DNA from: Chloroflexota bacterium | GTDB taxonomy: Bacteria; Chloroflexota; UBA5177; JANWHV01 | NCBI GenBank assembly: GCA_025924845.1 | Contig: JAICHN010000065.1 | Span: 1-16,315, forward strand | DNA length: 16,315 bases | Direction of reading: 5' to 3' | Notes under the pieces: model-generated | Seen by the model: only the letters and a program-made list of their open reading frames with translations | Databases searched by the model: none | What the model was told of the DNA's origin: nothing | Shown here: positions 13,239 through 16,315 of the stretch, one piece after another | Numbering within the stretch: position 1 is the stretch's first letter | Layout: every line of letters begins with the position of its first letter | Program-made: the position numbers and the translations under genes

Positions 13239-14564
13239 TCACAGGGAACCCGTGCTCTTCGAGCGGGCGGCACGGCGCGCCGCCCGTAGCTTACGAAGCT
13301 GGAGGAACCGCCGACCCCAAAGGAGGCGTTGTTTCCGTCGAGCTACCTTGTCGCCGTCTTGCGGCACTGGAATGGGCCGCTGTACGCCGGGAATCATGTG
13401 CCAGTAGACGCGATCCGCCACGGCCAGGCCCACCGCGAAGAGTGGTACGGCAAAGAGCGCGCCCAGGATACCGCCCAGCTTGGCGCCAATCAGCAGCGCG
13501 GCGAAACTCCATACCGGGTTGACCCCCACCGAATCGCTGATCACCCGCGGCCCCACCGCGTTGGCCATCACTACCTGGAGGATCCACAACAGCACGAACA
13601 ACCACAGCACCGGCAGCCAACCATCCAGGGTGACCATGCCGGCCAGAACGGGAGGAATCATGGAAAGCGTGGTCCCCACCAGCGGTATGGCCATAATCCC
13701 GCCGGCGGCGAACGCCGCCATGGCGGCGAGCGCCGGAAGGTCGCTGCCCTTCCCGAAGAACTGCGCGAAGACAAGCAGCATCAACCAGATCAGGGCCGCA
13801 TAGATCGAAGACAATACCAATTGCCCGCGGATAAACCCACCGAACGCCCTGCTGATCACCGCGAGAACCGCTGCAACGTCGGCATCGAGGGAGGGCGGCA
13901 CATAGGCGCGCGCCGCCTTCACGGCTTGCCGACCCTGCACCATCATCAGGAATGAGAGGATGAGGGTGATCAAAAGGCTGAACAGCATGCCCAGCGTATT
14001 TTGGACGAGCGACACCGTGCCGCCGGCAATCTTGACGGTCTGTCCACCAATATTGGCCAGCGTAGGTTTGGACAGGCCGGCCAGGTGCTCTTGAAGTTGC
14101 ATGCTGCCGTTCGCTATCGCCTCGTGCAGGTAGCCCTGTGCTTCCTTCGGTGCGTGCCGCGTCACAAATTGCTGCAACTGCCGGGTCATGGTCGGAATAT
14201 CATGCAGACGGATCTGGGCCAACTTGCCCGAGATGAAGTCTTGAATCTGCGTCAGGAGGATCGGCAACAGCCATACGGCCGCGGCAACCAAAATCATCAG
14301 GCCGGCCGCATATACCGCCGCCGCCGCCATGCTGCGCCGCCAGCCTCGGGCGCACAGCCAATCGACCGGAGGGGCGAGCAGAAACTGCACCACCCAGGCC
14401 GAAAAATACATGTTGATCACATCCCCGAAACGGGTGGCAAGCAGGTAACCCTGCGCGAAAAGGTAGCTGCCTGCCAGGAGGGCGAGGATGACGACCAACG
14501 ACGTACGCCACCTGAGATAGGCAGCCTCCCGCTGCTGTGCCGGCTTCGGTTGTGGTGCCTGCAC
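13239..14564 (-). CDS. AI-2E family transporter (PerM/YdiK/TqsA-like membrane protein)
   Basis: The 441-residue protein has a hydrophobic pair near the N-terminus (about 22-62), further spans to about 110, a soluble middle part, and a cluster of spans in the C-terminal half. The conserved end DSVGVNPVWSFAALLIGAKLGG, then GILGALFAVPLFAV, is the hallmark of the AI-2E transporter family, whose members export AI-2 or act as ion antiporters. The start is GTG with GGAGGGG about six bases ahead. The tail after ~400 is very basic (many Arg and Lys), which is uncommon and suggests a cytoplasmic, nucleic-acid- or membrane-contacting end. It lies downstream of purA in the same direction with a 151-base gap. 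The real substrate cannot be told from sequence. Confidence 0.9.
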   Translation of the reverse strand: MQAPQPKPAQQREAAYLRWRTSLVVILALLAGSYLFAQGYLLATRFGDVINMYFSAWVVQFLLAPPVDWLCARGWRRSMAAAAVYAAGLMILVAAAVWLLPILLTQIQDFISGKLAQIRLHDIPTMTRQLQQFVTRHAPKEAQGYLHEAIANGSMQLQEHLAGLSKPTLANIGGQTVKIAGGTVSLVQNTLGMLFSLLITLILSFLMMVQGRQAVKAARAYVPPSLDADVAAVLAVISRAFGGFIRGQLVLSSIYAALIWLMLLVFAQFFGKGSDLPALAAMAAFAAGGIMAIPLVGTTLSMIPPVLAGMVTLDGWLPVLWLFVLLWILQVVMANAVGPRVISDSVGVNPVWSFAALLIGAKLGGILGALFAVPLFAVGLAVADRVYWHMIPGVQRPIPVPQDGDKVARRKQRLLWGRRFLQLRKLRAARRAARSKSTGSL

Positions 14565-14589
14565 CGACGCCCCCTCCTGCTTCGTTAAG

Positions 14590-14614
14590 CCGGCAAGGAA
14601 AGCCTTTCCTTCGG
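14590..14614. repeat. Hairpin between purA and the AI-2E transporter gene
   Basis: AAGGAAA (14595-14601) pairs with TTTCCTT (14605-14611) around GCC, extended by CCG/CGG with a two-base bulge. It lies close upstream of the transporter start. It lacks a following U-run, so a terminator role for purA is doubtful; a 5' leader structure for the transporter is equally possible. Confidence 0.4.
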
Positions 14615-14715
14615 GAATGTACTGAATGCGCGGTAAGCAGCCTGCAAGCTACAGGATGATCGCATGCTCGAACGGCATTCGGCCGGTGAATTACGATCTC
14701 GTCCGGATGCCCGAC

Positions 14716-15987
14716 TCAGTCACGGATAATCAATGCCTCGCGCTTCGCACCTACCCCGACATAGCGGACGTGTACACCGATCAACTCCTCCAGGCGCAAG
14801 ACATACTGCCTTGCCGCCTCCGGTAAATCCGCGAAGCATCGAGCCTCGGTGGTGGGCGTTTCCCAACCCGGTAACTCCTCCAGGATCGGACGAGCACGAG
14901 AGAGTGCGCGCGTGGTAGGCATCTGATCGGTTATCTCGCCGTCCACCTCATAGCCGGTACATACCCGCAGCACAGGGAAGGTATCCAAAGGATCAAGTTT
15001 CACTATCGCCATCGCCGTGCATCCGTTCAACTGAGCGGCAAAACGAGCCGCTACGGCATCGAACCAGCCGCAACGCCTCGGCCGCCCCGTGGAGGCGCCG
15101 AACTCCTGGCCAATCTCCCGTAACTGATCGCCAAGCGCATTCCGCAACTCGGTAGGGAACGGCCCTTCGCCCACCGAGGTCGTATACGCTTTCAACACGC
15201 CCACCACGCTGGTAATCGCCGCCGGAGGGATGCCGGCCCCGCTTGCCGCGCCGCCCGCGATAGCCGACGAAGAGGTTACATACGGATAGATGCCCCAATC
15301 CAGATCGCGCTGCACGCCGAGTTGACCTTCGAGGATCACCGATTTCCCCGTCGCCACGGCGTCCAGCACCAAGGGCGCGCTATTGACGACCAGGCCACTT
15401 AACTGCTCGCCCCACGCCCTGCATTGTTCAACCAGTGCATGTTCCTCAAGCGGCTCGTGATCGTAGAGCCGAGTAAGAATGCGGTTCTTCTGGGCGATTA
15501 CCCAGGGCAACTCCTCCCGCAGGAAGGTCGGATCGAGCAGATCGTCCACACGCACGCCGATCCGGGCCACTTTATCCGTATAGCACGGCCCGATCCCCCG
15601 CATAGTGGTGCCCTGTACGCGACCGGCGCGCGCCGTTTCCTCCAGTTCGTCGATCAGCTTGTGATAGGGCATCACAACGTGGGCGCGATCCGAGACGCGT
15701 AGCCCCGCCGTGTCAATCCCCCTGGCCCGCAGATCGGCTAGCTCGACCAGCAGGGCGCCCGGATCGACGGCGGTGCCGGGACCTAGTACGCAGGTGACCC
15801 CAGGATAGAAGATTCCCGAGGGGACCAGATGCAGGGCAAAGTCCCCGAACTCATTGTGAATGCTGTGGCCGGCATTGGCGCCCCCGTTGTAGCGGATCAC
15901 CATATCGGCACTCGCCGCCAGATAATCGATCAGCTTGCCTTTGCCCTCGTCGCCCCAGTGACACCCGACCACCGCCGTTACGCTCAA
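14716..15987 (-). CDS. purA: Adenylosuccinate synthetase
   Basis: PurA makes adenylosuccinate from IMP, aspartate and GTP, the first committed step to AMP. Starting at a TTG (15987) it has 423 residues, the normal length. That start has AAGGGAG six bases ahead and puts D13 (GDEGKGK) and H41 (GANAGHS) at the positions of the E. coli catalytic residues. Also visible are GTTMRGIGP (126-134), PYVTSS (235-240), a GPFPTEL segment, STGRPRRCGWFD (299-310) and the guanine-binding KLDPLDT. The loop usually written EGAQG is EGQLGVQRDLDWG (220-232), and PYVTSSN reads PYVTSSS, so this is a variant lineage. The long open frame upstream of the TTG is non-coding GC-rich sequence. A hairpin precedes the ribosome binding site. 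Confidence 0.95.
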   Translation of the reverse strand: MSVTAVVGCHWGDEGKGKLIDYLAASADMVIRYNGGANAGHSIHNEFGDFALHLVPSGIFYPGVTCVLGPGTAVDPGALLVELADLRARGIDTAGLRVSDRAHVVMPYHKLIDELEETARAGRVQGTTMRGIGPCYTDKVARIGVRVDDLLDPTFLREELPWVIAQKNRILTRLYDHEPLEEHALVEQCRAWGEQLSGLVVNSAPLVLDAVATGKSVILEGQLGVQRDLDWGIYPYVTSSSAIAGGAASGAGIPPAAITSVVGVLKAYTTSVGEGPFPTELRNALGDQLREIGQEFGASTGRPRRCGWFDAVAARFAAQLNGCTAMAIVKLDPLDTFPVLRVCTGYEVDGEITDQMPTTRALSRARPILEELPGWETPTTEARCFADLPEAARQYVLRLEELIGVHVRYVGVGAKREALIIRD

Positions 15988-16004
15988 CTCATGCTCCCTT
16001 CCGC

Positions 16005-16027
16005 CCGGCCCATCACATATGGGCCGG
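16005..16027. repeat. 9-bp perfect hairpin in the purA leader, next to the ribosome binding site
   Basis: CCGGCCCAT (16005-16013) and ATGGGCCGG (16019-16027) are exact reverse complements around a five-base loop. The stem lies just upstream of the AAGGGAG ribosome binding site and within the predicted purA leader. It could be a protein-binding operator (as DNA) or a leader structure controlling purA. No terminator U-run follows. Confidence 0.6.
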
Positions 16028-16044
16028 AGTCCACGGACAGCATT

Positions 16045-16073
16045 AGGGTACCCTGTGCAGCATACCGACTCAA
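16045..16073 (-). promoter_or_regulatory. Possible purA promoter
   Basis: On the - strand TTGAGT (16068-16073) and TACCCT (16045-16050) are separated by 17 bases, the optimal spacing. Each box matches the consensus only partly, so the call is tentative. It would give a leader of roughly 50 bases containing the 9-bp hairpin. Confidence 0.4.
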
Positions 16074-16189
16074 GGGGTGCCGCGAGGCGGGCCGTACCTC
16101 GTGTCGGTAATCGAGCGCGTGCCGATATGGGCGCGGAACTCCAGGCCCGCCGTAGCCGCGCCGCCCGGCACCTGAGCAACCAATCTTTA
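16074..16189. other. Region upstream of the purA promoter, no gene recognised
   Basis: This stretch has ordinary base composition and open frames without family-like sequence or ribosome binding sites. It may be the upstream intergenic region or the damaged beginning of a neighbouring gene. I see no RNA gene in it. Confidence 0.35.
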
Positions 16190-16315
16190 GGGGCGCGGGG
16201 GGGGCGGGGCGGGCGGGGGGGCGCCCGCGCGGGGTGCGAGGGGCGCGGGCGCCGCCGGCGGCCCGGGGAGGGCGGGGCGGGGGGCCCCCCCCCCCCCACA
16301 AGAGGTTGGGGAGGG
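16190..16315. other. Low-complexity G/C-rich contig end, probable sequencing or assembly artefact
   Basis: From about 16190 the sequence turns abruptly into runs of G with a few C, including a C run of about 14 bases at 16285-16298. It shares no composition with the rest of the window and has no codon structure. This is how low-quality read ends or a coverage-starved contig edge look. It should not be annotated as biology. Confidence 0.75.

Noticed and set aside
13329..13955. + strand open frame rich in His and Gln opposite the AI-2E transporter gene
   Set aside because: The composition is what hydrophobic membrane codons give when read backwards; no start signal.
14590..14614. Intrinsic terminator of purA
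   Set aside because: Good stem but no U-run, and it lies about 100 bases past the purA stop and close to the next start.
15988..16299. N-terminal extension of PurA by about 100 residues
   Set aside because: The extra part is Pro/Arg-rich artefactual sequence at the contig edge; the TTG at 15987 has a ribosome binding site and gives canonical PurA numbering.

Overview
The window looks like one end of a contig from a GC-rich (about 60% or more), probably monoderm, free-living soil or environmental bacterium. A Chloroflexota-like organism is my best guess (Armatimonadota is an alternative). The guess rests on MalE/MalF/MalG-type sugar transport with a Tat-type binding protein, many Gfo/Idh/MocA oxidoreductases and xylose-isomerase-like TIM barrels, and a non-standard PurA loop. 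None of this is decisive. The last ~125 bases (from about 16190) are G/C homopolymer-rich and look like a degraded contig edge, not genome sequence.

Layout. (1) Bases 1-2064, + strand: the 3' end of a Gfo/Idh/MocA oxidoreductase followed by two sugar-phosphate isomerase/epimerase-like TIM-barrel proteins. (2) Bases 2065-11525, - strand (read right to left): a LacI-family regulator with its own promoter and operator, a Tat-exported sugar-binding protein, two MalF/MalG-like permeases, a DUF6259 glycosidase-like protein, a DUF2961 protein (GH172) and a DUF4185 lipoprotein (GH183). (3) Bases 11807-13197, + strand: clpS, apparently leaderless, and a second Gfo/Idh/MocA oxidoreductase that overlaps it by four bases. 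(4) Bases 13239-15987, - strand: an AI-2E-family transporter, and upstream of it purA with a TTG start and a hairpin just ahead of its ribosome binding site.

The most interesting content is the - strand operon. GH172 includes exo-acting D-arabinofuranosidases and difructose-anhydride enzymes, and GH183 (DUF4185) contains endo-D-arabinofuranases. The two genes overlap by ATGA and are linked to a LacI regulator and an oligosaccharide ABC importer. I infer a D-arabinan (or other D-arabinofuranose/fructofuranose glycan) utilisation locus: the lipid-anchored GH183 would cut polymer outside the cell, the importer would take up the oligomers, and the signal-less GH172 and DUF6259 enzymes would finish them in the cytoplasm. 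The facing oxidoreductase and isomerase genes could act on the released sugar. No transporter ATPase is encoded here, so it must come from elsewhere.

Regulatory structure is rich. There is a CAATCGAT-type operator motif near the lacI and binding-protein genes, a perfect 28-bp inverted repeat starting at the binding-protein stop codon, and GC hairpins at two further junctions of the operon.
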